Positions 39,498 through 49,085 of a stretch of DNA of 64,000 bases are shown here, in pieces (within the stretch, counting starts at the first letter, position 1; each line of letters starts with the position of its first letter). Position numbers and translations under genes: made by a program. The DNA lies in assembly GCF_900156525.1 (NCBI RefSeq), contig NZ_FTPS01000001.1:1054001-1118000 (forward strand), given 5' to 3'. Below the pieces are notes generated by a model, which worked only from the letters and a program-made list of their open reading frames with translations, was not told the DNA's origin and did no database searches. This DNA comes from Pontibaca methylaminivorans (GTDB lineage: Bacteria > Pseudomonadota > Alphaproteobacteria > Rhodobacterales > Rhodobacteraceae).

Positions 39498-40868
39498 CTA
39501 CCGGCGTGTCGGGCTGCGGCGCTGCCGTTTCTTGTCGCCCCCGCGTCCGCGCAACTGGGACCGTTCGATCAGCCCCTCATACTGATGCGCAAGCAGGTGG
39601 CTCTGGGCCTGCTGGATCGTATCCATGGTGACGCTCACCACGATCAGCAGCGAGGTGCCGCCGAAATAGAAGGGTATCGCGAACTGGTCGCGCAGGATTT
39701 CCGGCATCACGCAGACTGCGGCCAGATAGGCCGAGCCGAGCACAAGCACCCGGTTCACCACATATTCCAGATACTCGGCCGTCTTCTTTCCGGGGCGGAT
39801 GCCCGGCACGAAACCGTTCTGGCGCTTGAGGTTGTCGGCCACGTCGTTCGGCTTGAACGAGACGTTGAACGTGTAGAAATAGGTGAAGAACACGATCATC
39901 GCCACGAAGAACAGCAGATAGAGCGGCTGCCCCGGCCCGAAGAAGGCCAGCAGCCAGGACATGACCGGCCCGGTTGCCGCACCCGAGGAAAAGGTCGAGA
40001 TCGTCGTCGGCAGCAACAGCAGCGACGAGGCAAAGATCGGCGGGATCACCCCCGACGGGTTGATCTTGACCGGAAGGTGCGACGATCCGCCGTCATACAT
40101 CTTCATGCCGACCTGCCGGCGCGGATACTGGATATGGATCTTGCGCAGCGCACGCTCCATGAAGACGACGAAAGTGATGATGGCAAAGACGCCAAGGATC
40201 ACGCCGACAATGATTGCGGGGCTGATCGCGCCCGACCGGCCCGACGCAAGGAACTGCGCCAGCGCCGCCGGAATCTCGGCAATGATGCCGACGAAGATGA
40301 TCAGCGAGATACCATTGCCGATGCCGCGCTGGGTGATCTGTTCGCCCAGCCACATCAGGAACATGGTGCCGCCGACCAGGGTGATCATGGTGGACAGGCG
40401 GAAGAACATGCCCGGATCGGTCGCCAGATCACCGGCCTCGAGGCTGACCGCGAGCCCGTAGGCCTGCGCGGTCGCGAGCGCGACGGTGCCATAGCGGGTA
40501 TATTGCGTGATCTTCTTCTGGCCCTGCTCGCCTTCCTTCTTGAGCTGCTCCAGCATCGGAACCATGGAGGTAAGCAGCTGCACGATGATCGCGGCCGAGA
40601 TATAGGGCATGATGCCGAGCGCAAAGACGCCCATCCGCCCCAAGGCTCCGCCGGTGAACATTGACACCATGCCGCCGATGCCCTGCCCGGCCCCTTCCAT
40701 GAACTCGCGCAGGGCCGCGCCGTCGATTCCCGGCACGGGAATGAAGGTGCCGATCCGATAGACGATCAGAAGACCCAGCGTGAACAGGATGCGGTTGCGC
40801 AGGTCGGTGGCCTTGCCGAGCGCCGCCCAGCTGGTGTTGGCGGCCATCTGCTCTACTGCTGATACCAT
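39498..40868 (-). CDS. secY: Protein translocase subunit SecY
   Basis: This 456-residue core channel protein of the Sec translocon has ten membrane segments. Conserved segments include GIMPYISAAIIVQLL (second membrane segment), FMERALRKIHIQYPRRQ (cytoplasmic loop) and the KRQNGFVPGIRPGKKTAEYL loop before the last segments. It ends with a basic tail (GRGGDKKRQRRSPTRR) longer than in E. coli. It is the last gene of the spc operon here. Confidence 0.97.
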   Translation of the reverse strand: MVSAVEQMAANTSWAALGKATDLRNRILFTLGLLIVYRIGTFIPVPGIDGAALREFMEGAGQGIGGMVSMFTGGALGRMGVFALGIMPYISAAIIVQLLTSMVPMLEQLKKEGEQGQKKITQYTRYGTVALATAQAYGLAVSLEAGDLATDPGMFFRLSTMITLVGGTMFLMWLGEQITQRGIGNGISLIIFVGIIAEIPAALAQFLASGRSGAISPAIIVGVILGVFAIITFVVFMERALRKIHIQYPRRQVGMKMYDGGSSHLPVKINPSGVIPPIFASSLLLLPTTISTFSSGAATGPVMSWLLAFFGPGQPLYLLFFVAMIVFFTYFYTFNVSFKPNDVADNLKRQNGFVPGIRPGKKTAEYLEYVVNRVLVLGSAYLAAVCVMPEILRDQFAIPFYFGGTSLLIVVSVTMDTIQQAQSHLLAHQYEGLIERSQLRGRGGDKKRQRRSPTRR

Positions 40869-40889
40869 GAGGCGCTTTCTCGAAGAAGG

Positions 40890-40962
40890 TCGCCCGCGAC
40901 CCGGTTTCCGGCGCGGGCGATTTCGGTGAGTTGCAGACTATGTAGGCGACGCGGGCGTCGCT
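40890..40962 (-). other. Two hairpins in the rplO-secY gap
   Basis: TCGCCCGCG/CGCGGGCGA (40890-40898 with 40912-40920) is a perfect 9-base stem. GCGACG/CGTCGC (40946-40951 with 40956-40961) is a 6-base stem with a 4-base loop. No T-run follows either on the minus strand. They fill most of the 103 bases between rplO and secY. Confidence 0.6.
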
Positions 40963-40971
40963 CACAAGCCA

Positions 40972-41460
40972 TTATTCGGACGTATCGGCCGCCGCTGCCG
41001 CCGCTGCCGCCACCTTGAGCGAACCGCCGGCTTTCTCGACCTCGGCAATCGCGGCTTTCGAAGCCCCGGTGACCTCAAGGCTCAGCTTTGCCGAAAAATC
41101 GCCCTTGGCCAGAACCCGGACGCCATCCAGCCGGCGCCGCACCGCGCCGCTTGCCACCAGCGCATCCTCGGTCACGGGCGCGCCCGAATCGATCTTGCCG
41201 GCATCGACGAATTTCTGGATCGTGCCCAGATTGATCACCGCATAGCTCTTGCGGTTCGGCTTGTTGAAGCCGCGCTTGGGCAGACGCTGATAGATCGGCA
41301 TCTGGCCGCCTTCAAAGCCCTTGATCGCCACGCCCGAACGGGATTTCTGGCCCTTGATGCCGCGCCCGCCGGTCTTGCCGAGGCCCGACCCGGCACCGCG
41401 GCCGACGCGCTTCTTGGTCCGGCTCGCTCCGGGATTGTCGCGCAGTTCGTTCAGTTTCAT
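40972..41460 (-). CDS. rplO: 50S ribosomal protein L15
   Basis: This 162-residue L15 begins [22 protein letters not shown] and has the glycine-rich [20 protein letters not shown]. The C-terminus is extended by an Ala run ending AADTSE. It is preceded, unusually, by two non-ribosomal genes instead of rpmD, and 180 bases without a gene or clear promoter separate it from the nearer one. Confidence 0.97.
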   Translation of the reverse strand: MKLNELRDNPGASRTKKRVGRGAGSGLGKTGGRGIKGQKSRSGVAIKGFEGGQMPIYQRLPKRGFNKPNRKSYAVINLGTIQKFVDAGKIDSGAPVTEDALVASGAVRRRLDGVRVLAKGDFSAKLSLEVTGASKAAIAEVEKAGGSLKVAAAAAAAADTSE

Positions 41461-41640
41461 GTCGCTTCTCCTCTGCCGGATGCGGCCCCCAAGCGACGGG
41501 AGCGGCCGAACGCGGCGTTACATGTCTTCGTCAGTCATCGGCGGGCAGGGTGCCGCGCCGCTTGCCATGTATCGCCGGCAGCGATCCTTGGCAAGCGGTT
41601 GCAGCGGCCTGTTCGCGCCGAAAACGGAGCCACCGTGCTG

Positions 41641-42081
41641 CTACGCGGGCTCCGGCCAGACGAAATCGGGTTTCAGACCGTCATAGACCGGCAGTCCGTC
41701 GTCGGGCTTCGGATAGCCTTTGGTTTCGTCCCAGAAGGCGTGATAGGTGACCTTCGGGAAATTCGCGTCGTCAAACCCCATCAGATTGGGCACCTCCACC
41801 CGGATCCGGCGCTGTTTGTCGTCGACCATCAGGGGCGAGCCGCACTCGGCACAGACGCAGAGCTCAAGTGGCCCGTCGGGATTGTCCTTGTTATAGGGCA
41901 TCCTCTTCATGCGGTCGGAATGGTCCACCGTCACATCCGCATATCTGAAAAAGGCACAATGGGTCGATTGCTGACCCGTCACGTCCTTGCACACGTTGCA
42001 GTGACATTCATGATTGTCATAAGGCTCGGCATCGGCGGACACTTTCACATGTTCGCAACCTCCAACATACTTTGCAGCCAT
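41641..42081 (-). CDS. GFA/CENP-V domain zinc protein
   Basis: This 146-residue protein has the zinc-binding pattern of the GFA (glutathione-dependent formaldehyde-activating enzyme-like) family: Cys9, Cys26-x-Cys28-x2-Cys31, and Cys77-x2-Cys80. The start at 42081 has a strong GGAGG 6 bases upstream, while the frame itself is open further back. Most GFA-domain proteins have no proven substrate, and a formaldehyde-detoxifying role is not established. It lies within the spc operon between rpmD and rplO on the same strand. Confidence 0.85.
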   Translation of the reverse strand: MAAKYVGGCEHVKVSADAEPYDNHECHCNVCKDVTGQQSTHCAFFRYADVTVDHSDRMKRMPYNKDNPDGPLELCVCAECGSPLMVDDKQRRIRVEVPNLMGFDDANFPKVTYHAFWDETKGYPKPDDGLPVYDGLKPDFVWPEPA

Positions 42082-42209
42082 GGTGTTTCCTCCGTGGTTC
42101 GCGCCGGCCTTCGGGGCCGCGCCCCGCACCGGCAGGCCTGGCCTGATTACCACGAAATCGTTGGCGGACAAAGACCGGATGAGGATTCCCGCCCCGCCAC
42201 CGGGCGGCG

Positions 42210-42896
42210 TCACTCGACCGGCGGCTCCGCCGGCGGGGGTGCGCCCGATTCCGCGCCTTCCGGCGCCGTCACGAAACCGACGAGCCCCACGGTCCGGTTC
42301 GGCCCCCACTTGCGATATTTCAGCATGCCGTTCACGATATAAAGATCGCGAATGTCATAACGGCCCCAGGCCTGATCGTCCGCATCGCGGATGCGGATAT
42401 AACCGGCCTTCGCTCCCGGTCGACCGGCGGAATAGACGAAATAATCCTCGTCCGCGTATTGCGCCATGTCGGCCATGATCGCATCGACGCGGTCGTAATC
42501 GGTTATGCGCTCGTCGACGAGGAAATAACATGCGCCTTCGAGCGCGCCGATCCCGACCGCGGCCGCGGCGGCGGCGGTAACGGTCGCCGGCGCGGCGATG
42601 ATCGCGCCCACCGTGCTGAGCACGCCGCTGCCGCCGATGATGCTGACGGCGCCGGCCGCGGCCGAGCCCGCCGCGGTCGAACTGAGCAATGACGATCCGG
42701 TGACGGCATGGGTCAGGGTATAGACGCCGGCTTCGCCCATGCTGCGGCCGGCCCCGGACAGCGCGGCCCTGCCGCCATCCGAAATGGCAGTCCCGGCGCC
42801 GCTCAGAAATGTGCTTGGGCGGTATTGGCAGGCGCCTGCATGGGCGGCCCCGGCCATGACCGCCAGGCTGGCGGCGATCAGCAACGCGTGGCGCAT
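42210..42896 (-). CDS. Exported protein of unknown function
   Basis: I do not recognise this 228-residue product. It has a Sec signal (RHALLIAASLAVMAGAAHAG). A Ser/Gly/Ala-rich region and a long hydrophobic Ala/Gly/Val stretch (about 75-125, VGAIIAAPATVTAAAAAAVG) could form a membrane hairpin or glycine-zipper-like segment. A charged C-terminal domain follows (YDRVDAIMADMAQYADEDYF, WGRYDIRDLYIVNGMLKYRKWG) and a Pro/Glu tail. ATG 42896 is chosen for the signal peptide; AGG lies 4 bases upstream. It sits between rpmD and the GFA gene, 75 bases after rpmD. Confidence 0.7.
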   Translation of the reverse strand: MRHALLIAASLAVMAGAAHAGACQYRPSTFLSGAGTAISDGGRAALSGAGRSMGEAGVYTLTHAVTGSSLLSSTAAGSAAAGAVSIIGGSGVLSTVGAIIAAPATVTAAAAAAVGIGALEGACYFLVDERITDYDRVDAIMADMAQYADEDYFVYSAGRPGAKAGYIRIRDADDQAWGRYDIRDLYIVNGMLKYRKWGPNRTVGLVGFVTAPEGAESGAPPPAEPPVE

Positions 42897-42971
42897 CAGC
42901 CTATCCAATGCAAACGCATCAATGTTGCCCCCCCGCAAGGCGGGAAGGCAGTCTCATTCGCACGGCAGGCG

Positions 42972-43160
42972 TCAGCCGCGCTCCTCGACGATCTCGACGA
43001 GATGCGGGATCGCGTTGATCATGCCGCGCACGCTGGGCGTGTCTTCCAGCTCGCGCGTGCGGTTCATCTTGTTCAGTCCGAGCCCGATCAGCGTCTGGCG
43101 CTGCTTGGCGGGGCGGCGGATCGGCGAGGCGATCTGCCGGACGACGATGGTCTTGGCCAT
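42972..43160 (-). CDS. rpmD: 50S ribosomal protein L30
   Basis: This 62-residue L30 begins [20 protein letters not shown] and has the family core [22 protein letters not shown], with normal length. An upstream in-frame TTG gives three more residues but is less likely. It follows rpsE after 5 bases, as usual; rplO, its normal downstream neighbour, is displaced by two inserted genes. Confidence 0.96.
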   Translation of the reverse strand: MAKTIVVRQIASPIRRPAKQRQTLIGLGLNKMNRTRELEDTPSVRGMINAIPHLVEIVEERG

Positions 43161-43165
43161 GGGTC

Positions 43166-43744
43166 TCAAGCCTCCTCGGCAACCTGATCGGAACTCTGCG
43201 CCGATTCATCGCGCCGGGGCAGGATGTCGGCGACCTTCTTGCCGCGGCGCTGCGCCACGGAACGCGGCGACGCCTCGAGCCGGAGCCCGTTCATGGTGGC
43301 GCGGATCATGTTATAGGGGTTCTGCGTGCCGATCGACTTGCTGACCACATCCTTGACGCCCAGCATCTCGAACACGGCCCGCATGGGACCGCCGGCGATG
43401 ATGCCGGTCCCTTCGGGCGCGGTGCGCATGATGATCCGGCCGGCGCCATGACGGCCTTCCATGTCGTGATGCAGGGTGCGGCCCTCGCGCAGCGGCACGC
43501 GGATCATGCTGTGGCGCGCGGCTTCGGTCGCCTTGCGGATCGCCTCGGGCACTTCCTTGGCCTTGCCCTTGCCGAAGCCGACGCGGCCCTTCTGGTCACC
43601 GACCACCACGAGCGCCGCAAAGCCGAAACGCTTGCCGCCCTTCACGGTCTTGCTCACCCGGTTGATCGCGACGAGGCGATCGGCGAATTCCGGGGTCTCG
43701 TCGCGGTCGCGGCGCCCTCCCCGGCGGTTGTCTTCTCTTGCCAT
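43166..43744 (-). CDS. rpsE: 30S ribosomal protein S5
   Basis: This 192-residue S5 has the dsRBD-like N-domain ([20 protein letters not shown]) and the C-terminal domain ([22 protein letters not shown]). The N-terminal arm ([19 protein letters not shown]) and the acidic tail are species-variable. The KxVKGG loop, linked to spectinomycin response in other bacteria, is normal. Confidence 0.98.
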   Translation of the reverse strand: MAREDNRRGGRRDRDETPEFADRLVAINRVSKTVKGGKRFGFAALVVVGDQKGRVGFGKGKAKEVPEAIRKATEAARHSMIRVPLREGRTLHHDMEGRHGAGRIIMRTAPEGTGIIAGGPMRAVFEMLGVKDVVSKSIGTQNPYNMIRATMNGLRLEASPRSVAQRRGKKVADILPRRDESAQSSDQVAEEA

Positions 43745-43754
43745 GTCGCTCTCC

Positions 43755-44114
43755 TCAGATCTTCAGGCCGCCGTCACGCGCGGCATCGACCAGCGCCTTG
43801 ACCCGCCCGTGAAACAGAAAGCCGCCCCGATCGAAATAGGCCTCGTCGACACCGGCCGACCTGGCCCGTTCGGCGATGGCGCTGCCGACCTTGGCAGCGG
43901 CCTCGACGTTGTTCTTGCCCACGACGCCGAGCGCCTTTTCCAGCGTCGAGGCCGACGCCAGCGTCACGCCCTTCACATCGTCGATCAGCTGCACGCTGAT
44001 GTTCTTGCCGGAGCGGTGCACGCTCAGGCGCGGACGCCCGGCATTCACCTTGCGAAGCTTGTTCCGAACGCGCAGACGGCGTTTGAGGAACATGGTTCTC
44101 GTGCTTTGTGCCAT
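43755..44114 (-). CDS. rplR: 50S ribosomal protein L18
   Basis: This 119-residue L18, a 5S rRNA binder, has [28 protein letters not shown] at its N-terminal third and ends with [26 protein letters not shown]. It is full length and lies 10 bases before rpsE. Confidence 0.98.
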   Translation of the reverse strand: MAQSTRTMFLKRRLRVRNKLRKVNAGRPRLSVHRSGKNISVQLIDDVKGVTLASASTLEKALGVVGKNNVEAAAKVGSAIAERARSAGVDEAYFDRGGFLFHGRVKALVDAARDGGLKI

Positions 44115-44128
44115 TGCCTTTTGCGTCC

Positions 44129-44662
44129 TTACTTCTTCTTGCCTTCCTTGCGGAAGACGAACTCACCCTTGTAGCGGATGCCCTTGCCCTTGTAGGGCTC
44201 GGGGCGGCGCCACGCGCGGATATTCGCGGCCACCTGGCCGACCCGCTGCTGATCGATTCCCTCCACCGCGATCTCGGTCTGCTTCGGTGCGACGATGGTC
44301 ACATCCTCGGGCGCGTCAAAATTGACGTCATGGCTGAAGCCGACGTTCATCTTGAGCGTATTGCCCTGCATCTGCACACGATAGCCGACCCCCTCGACCT
44401 CAAGCTCGCGCTTGAAGCCGGTGGTGACGCCGGTGACGAGGTTGGCGATCATCGAGCGGCTCATGCCCCACTGCTGACGCGCGCGCTTGGACTTGCCGCG
44501 CGGCGTCACGGTGATCGCGTTGTCCTCGACCGTGATGGTCACATCGTCGGTCGCGTTGAAGCTGCGGGTGCCCTTGGGCCCCTTGACCTCGACGGTCTGG
44601 CCCGAGACGGAAGCGGTGACACCGCTCGGCAGCTCGACCGGTTTCTTGCCAATTCGAGACAT
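44129..44662 (-). CDS. rplF: 50S ribosomal protein L6
   Basis: This 177-residue L6 starts [15 protein letters not shown] and ends with the conserved [25 protein letters not shown] use ATG 44662, which gives the universal MSRIGK start; earlier in-frame ATGs lie in the rpsH gene. It follows rpsH after 10 bases. Confidence 0.98.
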   Translation of the reverse strand: MSRIGKKPVELPSGVTASVSGQTVEVKGPKGTRSFNATDDVTITVEDNAITVTPRGKSKRARQQWGMSRSMIANLVTGVTTGFKRELEVEGVGYRVQMQGNTLKMNVGFSHDVNFDAPEDVTIVAPKQTEIAVEGIDQQRVGQVAANIRAWRRPEPYKGKGIRYKGEFVFRKEGKKK

Positions 44663-44672
44663 CGGGCCCTCC

Positions 44673-45065
44673 TCAGAACACGGTGCAAAGAACCTCGCCG
44701 CCAACATTCTGGCTGCGGGCATTTGCATCCGACATCACCCCTTTCGAGGTGGAGATGATCGAAACGCCAAGACCCTGGCGCACGCTGGGGAGATCCTTGA
44801 CGTTCATGTAGACGCGGCGGCCCGGCTTGCTGATGCGCTTCAGCTCGCGGATCACCGGGGTGCCGTCGAAATATTTCAGGCTGATTTCCAGCGCCGGGTG
44901 CCCATCGCTCCCGGTCATGGATTCATAGCCGCGGATATAGCCCTCGTCGGCCAGCACATCCAGCACCCAGGCGCGCAGCTTGGACGCCGGCGTGATCACG
45001 GTGGACTTGCCGCGCATCTGGGCGTTGCGGATGCGGGTGAGCATGTCTGCGATCGGATCGTTCAT
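44673..45065 (-). CDS. rpsH: 30S ribosomal protein S8
   Basis: This 130-residue S8 begins [20 protein letters not shown] and has the C-terminal motif [20 protein letters not shown] (followed by GGEVLCTVF). S8 binds 16S rRNA helix 21, and in E. coli it also represses the spc operon. Whether that feedback exists here cannot be told from the protein. Confidence 0.98.
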   Translation of the reverse strand: MNDPIADMLTRIRNAQMRGKSTVITPASKLRAWVLDVLADEGYIRGYESMTGSDGHPALEISLKYFDGTPVIRELKRISKPGRRVYMNVKDLPSVRQGLGVSIISTSKGVMSDANARSQNVGGEVLCTVF

Positions 45066-45078
45066 GACAGTCCCTCCC

Positions 45079-45384
45079 TTACCAGCTCGATTTCACGAGG
45101 CCGGGGATCATCCCGGCCGACCCGAGATCGCGCAGCGCGATCCGCGACACCTTGAGCTTGCGGTAATAGCCGTGCGGGCGTCCGCTCAGTTCGCAGCGAT
45201 TGTGCAGCCGCACGGGCGAGCTGTTGCGCGGCAGCTTGGCAAGCTCGAGCCGCGCCTTGAAGCGCTCTTCCATGGGGCGGGTTTCGTCATTCGCGATCTC
45301 TTTCAGCGCGGCGCGCTTGGCGGCATACCTGCGCACCAGTGCCTGACGCTTCTTTTCGCGTTCGATCATAGATTTCTTGGCCAT
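45079..45384 (-). CDS. rpsN: 30S ribosomal protein S14 (zinc-free type)
   Basis: This 101-residue S14 is the long form without the CxxC zinc knuckles; only one Cys, in [16 protein letters not shown], is seen in that region. It starts [20 protein letters not shown] and ends [11 protein letters not shown]. Full length. Confidence 0.98.
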   Translation of the reverse strand: MAKKSMIEREKKRQALVRRYAAKRAALKEIANDETRPMEERFKARLELAKLPRNSSPVRLHNRCELSGRPHGYYRKLKVSRIALRDLGSAGMIPGLVKSSW

Positions 45385-45401
45385 GGTGTTCCTCTCCGCG
45401 C

Positions 45402-45965
45402 TCAGGCTCTGAAGGGCATGTTGAAATGCTTCAACAGCGCCAGGGCTTCGGCGTCGGTCTGCGCCGTGGTGGCGATCACGATATCCATCCCCCAGGTTTC
45501 ATCGACCTTGTCGAAGTCGATCTCGGGGAACACGATGTGTTCCTTGAGGCCCATGGCGAAATTGCCCCGGCCGTCAAAGGACCTGGCCGAAAGGCCACGG
45601 AAATCGCGCACTCGCGGCAGGGCGATGGTGACGAGACGATCAAGGAATTCGTACATGCGGCTGCCACGCAGCGTCACCTTGGCGCCAAGCGGCATTTCCT
45701 CGCGCACGCGGAAACCGGCGATCGACTTGCGGGCGCGGGTGATGACGGCGCGCTGACCGGCGATCAGGCTCAGGTCGTCCTGCGCCGATTTCGCCTTCTT
45801 GCTGTCGCGCACCGCCTCGGCGCCGCAGCCGATGTTCAGCACGATCTTGTCGAGCCGCGGGATCTGCATGTCGTTCCGGTAGCCGAACTCTTCCTTGAGC
45901 GCGGGCTTGATGCGCTCCTGGAATTCGGCCTTGAGGCGCGGGGTGTAGGTTGCGGAATCAAGCAT
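45402..45965 (-). CDS. rplE: 50S ribosomal protein L5
   Basis: This 187-residue L5, part of the 5S rRNA complex, has [38 protein letters not shown] and the [15 protein letters not shown] region. Its ATG lies within the end of rplX (8-base overlap), so translation is coupled. Confidence 0.98.
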   Translation of the reverse strand: MLDSATYTPRLKAEFQERIKPALKEEFGYRNDMQIPRLDKIVLNIGCGAEAVRDSKKAKSAQDDLSLIAGQRAVITRARKSIAGFRVREEMPLGAKVTLRGSRMYEFLDRLVTIALPRVRDFRGLSARSFDGRGNFAMGLKEHIVFPEIDFDKVDETWGMDIVIATTAQTDAEALALLKHFNMPFRA

Positions 45966-46269
45966 CGATCACGTCCCCCGTGGTCTTGGCATAACGCACC
46001 TTGCGCTCGCCCTCGACGCGGAACCCGACGCGGGTCGGCTTGCCGTTCGCGTCGAGCAGCGCGAGATTGCTGAGGTCGATCGGCATCGACTTCGGGATCC
46101 GGCCGCCGGGGTTGGTCTGGCTCTGGCGGGTGTGGCGGATGACGGTGTTCACACCCTCGACCACGGCCTTGCCGGCTTTGGGGTCGACCGACGCGATGGT
46201 GCCTTCCTTGCCGCGGTCGCGACCGGTCAGCACGATCACCTTGTCACCCTTGCGGAGTTTCGCAGCCAT
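45958..46269 (-). CDS. rplX: 50S ribosomal protein L24
   Basis: This 103-residue L24, an assembly initiator, has the KOW motif [24 protein letters not shown] and the [18 protein letters not shown] loop. It begins one base after the rplN stop and its end overlaps rplE by eight bases. Confidence 0.98.
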   Translation of the reverse strand: MAAKLRKGDKVIVLTGRDRGKEGTIASVDPKAGKAVVEGVNTVIRHTRQSQTNPGGRIPKSMPIDLSNLALLDANGKPTRVGFRVEGERKVRYAKTTGDVIDA

Positions 46270-46270
46270 G

Positions 46271-46639
46271 TCACAGCACCTCCGGGGCCAGCGAGATGAT
46301 CTTCATGAAGTTCTTGGCCCGCAGCTCGCGCACGACGGGGCCGAAGATCCGCGTTCCGATCGGCTCGTTGTTGTTGTTGAGGATGACCGCCGCGTTGCGG
46401 TCGAAGCGGATCGCGGAGCCGTCCTCGCGGCGCACTTCCTTGGCGGTGCGCACGACGACGGCCTTGCGGACATCGCCCTTCTTGACGCGCCCGCGCGGAA
46501 TCGCTTCCTTGACCGAGACGACGATGATGTCGCCTACCGAGGCGTATCTCCGCTTGGAGCCGCCCAGAATCTTGATGCACTGAACACGGCGCGCGCCGCT
46601 GTTGTCAGCAACATCCAGATTGGTCTGCATCTGGATCAT
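46271..46639 (-). CDS. rplN: 50S ribosomal protein L14
   Basis: This 122-residue L14 begins [21 protein letters not shown] and has the signature [27 protein letters not shown] split across its centre. Normal length. A 79-base gap with a hairpin separates it from rpsQ. Confidence 0.98.
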   Translation of the reverse strand: MIQMQTNLDVADNSGARRVQCIKILGGSKRRYASVGDIIVVSVKEAIPRGRVKKGDVRKAVVVRTAKEVRREDGSAIRFDRNAAVILNNNNEPIGTRIFGPVVRELRAKNFMKIISLAPEVL

Positions 46640-46657
46640 TGGGTCTCTCCCGACCTT

Positions 46658-46686
46658 TGGGGCAGCGCATCAGCGGCTGCGCCCCA
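46658..46686 (-). other. Hairpin in the rpsQ-rplN gap
   Basis: TGGGGC (46658-46663) pairs with GCCCCA (46681-46686), and an inner AGC/GCT extends the stem past a bulge. No T-run follows. Part of a pattern of hairpins in the longer gaps of this operon. Confidence 0.45.
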
Positions 46687-46718
46687 GGGTTTCGCTCGAG
46701 CCGGAAAGTGGTGTCGGC

Positions 46719-46949
46719 CTAAGCCTCCAGCACCTCCCAGCGCTTGGTTTTCGATCGCGGCGCACATTCGATGATGCGCACGATGTCGCCGATCTTGTAT
46801 TTGTCGGCCTCGTCATGGGCGCGATACTTCTTCGACTTGCGGATGGTCTTGTCCATCAGCGGGTGCTTGAAGCGGCGCTCGACCAGAACGGTCACGGTCT
46901 GCTTGTTCTTGTCCGAAGTCACGGTGCCTTGAAGAATACGTCTGGGCAT
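46719..46949 (-). CDS. rpsQ: 30S ribosomal protein S17
   Basis: This 76-residue S17 starts [21 protein letters not shown] and has the OB-fold signature [23 protein letters not shown] 46949 gives the normal start; earlier codons fall in the rpmC gap. Confidence 0.98.
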   Translation of the reverse strand: MPRRILQGTVTSDKNKQTVTVLVERRFKHPLMDKTIRKSKKYRAHDEADKYKIGDIVRIIECAPRSKTKRWEVLEA

Positions 46950-46962
46950 CTTTCGGCCTCCG

Positions 46963-47166
46963 TCACTCTGCGGCCGCTTGCGCGGCCTTCTGGTTGAGAA
47001 TGGTCTTGATCCGCGCAATGTCGCGGCGCGCGCTGCGGATGCGCGCGGGGTTCTCGAGCTGCCCCGTGGCCTGCTGGAAGCGCAGGTTGAAGTTTTCCTT
47101 CTTGAGGCGGATCAACTCGTCACGAAGCTGATCGGGCGTCTTGTCACGCAGTTCGCCGGCGTTCAT
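46963..47166 (-). CDS. rpmC: 50S ribosomal protein L29
   Basis: This 67-residue helical L29 has [20 protein letters not shown] and the signature region [21 protein letters not shown] choose ATG 47166 because AAAGGA lies 8 bases before it; an ATG two codons earlier has only 2 bases of spacing. The 118-base gap to rplP is unusually long but holds no gene. Confidence 0.96.
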   Translation of the reverse strand: MNAGELRDKTPDQLRDELIRLKKENFNLRFQQATGQLENPARIRSARRDIARIKTILNQKAAQAAAE

Positions 47167-47284
47167 CGCCATGGTCCTTTCCACATCACCAGCGGGCCCG
47201 CTCTTGCCGAGCGGTCACCCCGAATCTGGTGGAGATCACATCATCCGCTGCCCATACGCCGCATCGCGCGGCAAGGCAAGCAGC

Positions 47285-47698
47285 TTACCAGTCCTCGCGC
47301 ACCACCACGCGGGACTTGAGCGGCAGTTTCATCGCAGCCAGCCGCAGCGCCTCGCGCGCGATGTCTTCTTCGACACCGTCAAGCTCGAACATGATGCGGC
47401 CCGGGTGGACGCGGCAGGCCCAGAAATCGACCGAGCCCTTGCCCTTGCCCATCCGCACCTCGGCCGGCTTGCCCGAGACCGGCACATCCGGGAAGATCCG
47501 GATCCAGATCCGGCCCTGCCGTTTCATGTGGCGGGTCATGGCGCGGCGCGCGGCCTCGATCTGGCGCGCGGTCACCCGCTCGGGCTGAAGCGCCTTCAGC
47601 CCGTAGGTGCCGAAGTTCAGGTCGCTGCCGCCCTTGGCCTCGCCATGAATGCGGCCCTTGTGCTGCTTGCGGAACTTGGTTCGTTTCGGTTGAAGCAT
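47285..47698 (-). CDS. rplP: 50S ribosomal protein L16
   Basis: This 137-residue L16 begins [20 protein letters not shown] and has the signature [11 protein letters not shown]-type region ([19 protein letters not shown]) and [19 protein letters not shown]. It organises the A-site region of the 50S subunit. It follows rpsC after 12 bases. Confidence 0.98.
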   Translation of the reverse strand: MLQPKRTKFRKQHKGRIHGEAKGGSDLNFGTYGLKALQPERVTARQIEAARRAMTRHMKRQGRIWIRIFPDVPVSGKPAEVRMGKGKGSVDFWACRVHPGRIMFELDGVEEDIAREALRLAAMKLPLKSRVVVREDW

Positions 47699-47710
47699 CT
47701 TTCCGTCTCC

Positions 47711-48421
47711 TTACCGGCGGGGGCCGCCGGCGCCACGGGGCGCGGGGCCGTCCTGAAGCTCCTGCGCCCGGCGATCGCGCGCGGACGGGTCATGCTCCAT
47801 GATCTCGCCCTTGAAGATCCAGGTCTTGATCCCGATGATCCCGTAGGCGGTTTCGGCCTCGACATGAGCATAGTCGATGTCGGCGCGCAGCGTGTGCAGC
47901 GGCACCCGGCCCTCGCGATACCATTCGGTGCGGGCGATCTCGACACCGCCGAGGCGGCCGGCGAGGTTGACCCGGATACCGAGCGCACCCATGCGCATGG
48001 CGTTCTGCACCGCACGTTTCATCGCCCGGCGGAACGACACCCGCCGCTCGAGTTGCTGCGCAATCGATTCACCGACCAGCTGCGCATCAAGCTCGGGCTT
48101 GCGCACCTCGACGATGTTGAGGTGCAGCTCGCTGTCGGTCATGTTGGCGATCTTCTTGCGAAGCGCCTCGATATCCGCGCCCTTGCGGCCGATGATGACC
48201 CCGGGACGGGCGGTGTGGATCGTGACGCGGCACTTCTTGTGCGGACGCTCGATGATGATGCGCGAGACGCCGGCCTGCTTGCATTCCTTGCGGATGAATT
48301 CGCGGATCTTCACGTCCTCGAGCAGCAGATCGCCGAAATCCTTGGTGTCGGCATACCAGCGGCTGTCCCAGGTGCGGTTCACCTGAAGGCGCATCCCGAT
48401 CGGATTGACCTTGTTTCCCAT
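47711..48421 (-). CDS. rpsC: 30S ribosomal protein S3
   Basis: This 236-residue S3 has the KH domain ([20 protein letters not shown], near 63-82) and the C-terminal mRNA-entry domain ([20 protein letters not shown]). ATG 48421 gives [13 protein letters not shown] and shares a base with the rplV stop. The frame is open far upstream, but that is overlap with rplV. Confidence 0.98.
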   Translation of the reverse strand: MGNKVNPIGMRLQVNRTWDSRWYADTKDFGDLLLEDVKIREFIRKECKQAGVSRIIIERPHKKCRVTIHTARPGVIIGRKGADIEALRKKIANMTDSELHLNIVEVRKPELDAQLVGESIAQQLERRVSFRRAMKRAVQNAMRMGALGIRVNLAGRLGGVEIARTEWYREGRVPLHTLRADIDYAHVEAETAYGIIGIKTWIFKGEIMEHDPSARDRRAQELQDGPAPRGAGGPRR

Positions 48422-48801
48422 CAGACTTGCTCCTCGACTTGGCGAACCTTGATCGTCAGCTCGGAAAACGGCTTGGTGATCCGGCCGAACCGCCCACGCG
48501 CCCGCGGGCGGCCGCGCTTGAGCGTGAGGTTCTTGCCGACCCAGGCCTCGGCCACGATCAGCTCGTCCACGTCCAGATTGTGATTGTTCTCGGCATTGGC
48601 AATCGCGGACTGGAGGCACTTGCGCACGTCACCCGCGATCCGCTTGTTCGAGAAGGTCAGATCGTTCAGGGCGCGCTCGACCTTCTTGCCGCGGATCATC
48701 GCCGCAACCAGGTTGAGCTTCTGCGGGCTGACGCGCAGCATGCGCAGCTTTGCCATCGCCTCGTTATCGGCAACGCGGCGGGGGTTCTTTTCCTTGCTCA
48801 T
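48421..48801 (-). CDS. rplV: 50S ribosomal protein L22
   Basis: This 126-residue L22 lines the exit tunnel. It has [26 protein letters not shown] and the hairpin/signature [21 protein letters not shown], each conserved. It starts 3 bases after the rpsS stop and overlaps rpsC by one base. Confidence 0.98.
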   Translation of the reverse strand: MSKEKNPRRVADNEAMAKLRMLRVSPQKLNLVAAMIRGKKVERALNDLTFSNKRIAGDVRKCLQSAIANAENNHNLDVDELIVAEAWVGKNLTLKRGRPRARGRFGRITKPFSELTIKVRQVEEQV

Positions 48802-48804
48802 GGC

Positions 48805-49083
48805 TTACCTCCGCTTCGCCTTCTTGTCGGCGGCATGGCCGTAATAGGTCCGCGTCGGCGAATATTCACCGAACTTCTGGCCTATCATGTCCTCGCTGAC
48901 CGACACGGGCACGTGCTTCTTGCCGTTGTAGACACCAAAGGTGAGGCCGACGAACTGCGGCAGGATGGTGCAGCGCCGCGACCAGATCTTGATCACTTCG
49001 CTGCGGCCGGATTCGCGGGCTGCCTCGGCTTTTTTCAGCACATAGGCATCGACGAACGGACCTTTCCAGACGGAACGTGCCAT
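48805..49083 (-). CDS. rpsS: 30S ribosomal protein S19
   Basis: This 92-residue S19 begins [18 protein letters not shown] and has the signature [24 protein letters not shown] (split here: [13 protein letters not shown]) plus the [23 protein letters not shown] end. It follows rplB after 2 bases. Confidence 0.98.
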   Translation of the reverse strand: MARSVWKGPFVDAYVLKKAEAARESGRSEVIKIWSRRCTILPQFVGLTFGVYNGKKHVPVSVSEDMIGQKFGEYSPTRTYYGHAADKKAKRR

Positions 49084-49085
49084 GG

